Source: Carboxylicivirga sp. M1479 (GTDB lineage Bacteria > Bacteroidota > Bacteroidia > Bacteroidales > Marinilabiliaceae). From it: DNA of 64,000 nucleotides. Shown one piece after another: positions 63,671 through 64,000 of the stretch. The number at the start of each line of letters is the position of its first letter. Position 1 is the stretch's first letter. The position numbers and the translations under genes are program-made. The stretch covers positions 52,759-116,758 of the forward strand of contig NZ_VKDE01000011.1 in assembly GCF_007097485.1 (NCBI RefSeq), given 5' to 3'. Below the pieces are notes generated by a model. It saw only the letters and a program-made list of their open reading frames with translations. It was not told the DNA's origin and searched no databases.

Positions 63671-63769
63671 ATGATTATATTTACTTTCATTTACCATATG
63701 GAACTCTCAAGTAAATTTTATCATCCTCCTGTGTGAAAATTTGGATGCTAAATTTCATGATCGTTTCAT
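63671..63769 (-). repeat. Leader element copy B (upstream of six-hairpin glycosidase)
   Basis: A ~99-bp copy of the dispersed leader element that abuts the glycosidase ATG. It matches copy A closely over TTTACTTGAGAGTTCCAT and the A-rich end. It directly follows copy C, so the two are in tandem. Confidence 0.75.
63687..63758 (-). CDS. Short leader ORF in element B
   Basis: A 23-codon reading frame starting MKFSIQIF and ending TQEDDKIYLRVPYGK, with its stop 16 nt before the glycosidase ATG. Both the C-terminal IYLRVPxxK and the 16-nt spacing equal those of the ORF in element A, 31 kb away before actB. It may be a leader peptide or part of a conserved RNA element. Confidence 0.35.
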   Translation of the reverse strand: MKFSIQIFTQEDDKIYLRVPYGK

Positions 63770-63880
63770 GTGTTTATATTTTGTTTTTTATTGTCACTAC
63801 TTATCCCGATTTATCGGGATGGAACTCGCCAAAATTAATCTTACTCCTGTGTGAGAATCGATCCTCATGGCTCGTTTCAT
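63770..63880 (-). repeat. Leader element copy C
   Basis: A ~111-bp copy: ATGAAACGAGCCATGAGG, CTCACACAGGAGTAAGATT, TTTTGGCGAGTTCCATC, then an inserted CCCGATAAATCGGGAT palindrome and an A-rich end AACAAAATATAAACAC abutting copy B. It resembles copy D most closely. Confidence 0.65.
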
Positions 63881-63903
63881 ATACTCTAATTAATTACAAG
63901 TTT

Positions 63904-64000
63904 TTAAGCCACTTTATTAGTGGAGCTATTAATATTTTTCTCTCTCGGATCAAGACATATATAATCCTGACGATATGGTGTTTTGTTTTTAATGACGCTG
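63904..64000 (-). CDS. Possible 3' end of an upstream gene (cut by window)
   Basis: A minus-strand frame open to the right edge reads about 31 codons before its stop at 63904 (visible part VIKNKTPYRQDYICLDPREK). A second frame is also open here, so coding is not proven. No family is recognised. Confidence 0.25.
   Translation of the reverse strand, partial: SVIKNKTPYRQDYICLDPREKNINSSTNKVA

Noticed and set aside
63717..63745. Resemblance of the CACACAGGAG block to the E. coli lac leader
   Set aside because: The similarity (TTTCACACAGGA) is short and the surrounding sequence, host and gene context are unrelated; treated as coincidence.
63904..64000. Firm call of a partial gene at the right edge
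   Set aside because: Two minus-strand frames are open over this short stretch and neither shows a family motif, so it is listed only at low confidence.

Overview
This 64 kb window looks like chromosomal DNA of a low-GC Bacteroidota, most likely a marine or sediment member of the Marinilabiliales/Bacteroidales. The reasons are: promoters of the TTG(-33)/TAnnTTTG(-7) type before trxA, rplU, tRNA-His and the CoA-transferase; A-rich start regions in place of strong Shine-Dalgarno sites; families typical of the phylum (alternative complex III, GH97, DUF4286, DUF6146, type B L31, DUF151 with a UVR tail); and many lipoproteins with Bacteroidota-style lipoboxes. The genus is not resolved. There is no rRNA, CRISPR array, prophage or intact insertion sequence.

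Positions 1-25600 are mostly core genes: the 3' end of dnaE, trxA, a MORN-like lipoprotein, nupC, a DUF151 nuclease, rplU-rpmA, serS, DUF4286-ruvC, a one-cysteine TlpA-like protein with coaD, an operon of an SLC12-like transporter plus two membrane glycosyltransferases, uraA convergent with orphan cytochrome oxidase subunits III/IV, rsfS-ftsH-cdsA-psd, birA, an SRPBCC protein, pyrE divergent from a Nudix gene, and a SPOR-like membrane protein. Positions 25650-33683 carry the whole alternative complex III operon (actA-B-C-D-F-E in transcription order), which passes electrons from menaquinol to a cytochrome oxidase whose subunits I and II are not in the window. Positions 33855-54447 hold an AI-2E-type permease, an ADP-ribosylglycohydrolase, lon, a GlmU-like protein, L31, a GNAT protein, a class V aminotransferase, an AlkD-like protein, tRNA-His, a DUF362 plus polyferredoxin pair, a large ABCG transporter, two unknown lipoproteins, a DMT exporter and an acetyl-CoA hydrolase/transferase.

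Positions 54450-64000 form an accessory carbohydrate region read on the minus strand: a GH115 alpha-glucuronidase, a PEGA lipoprotein with an HEWLH motif, a retaining-type GH97, and a putative six-hairpin glycosidase. Together they suggest breakdown of a glucuronic-acid-decorated plant or algal polysaccharide. No SusC/SusD pair is in view.

The most unusual material is in the spacers. (1) A dispersed ~90-110 bp leader element occurs in five copies (A-E), all on the minus strand. Copies A and B sit exactly 16 nt upstream of the start codons of actB and the six-hairpin glycosidase, and each encodes a short peptide ending in IYLRVPxxK. (2) Four 14-bp palindromes repeat with an exact 23-bp period near 59307-59389. 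(3) A 263-bp fold-back element (54623-54885) has inverted ends, two nested stem-loops and a 5-bp target duplication next to the GH115 stop codon. (4) A perfect 52-bp palindrome separates uraA from the oxidase genes.
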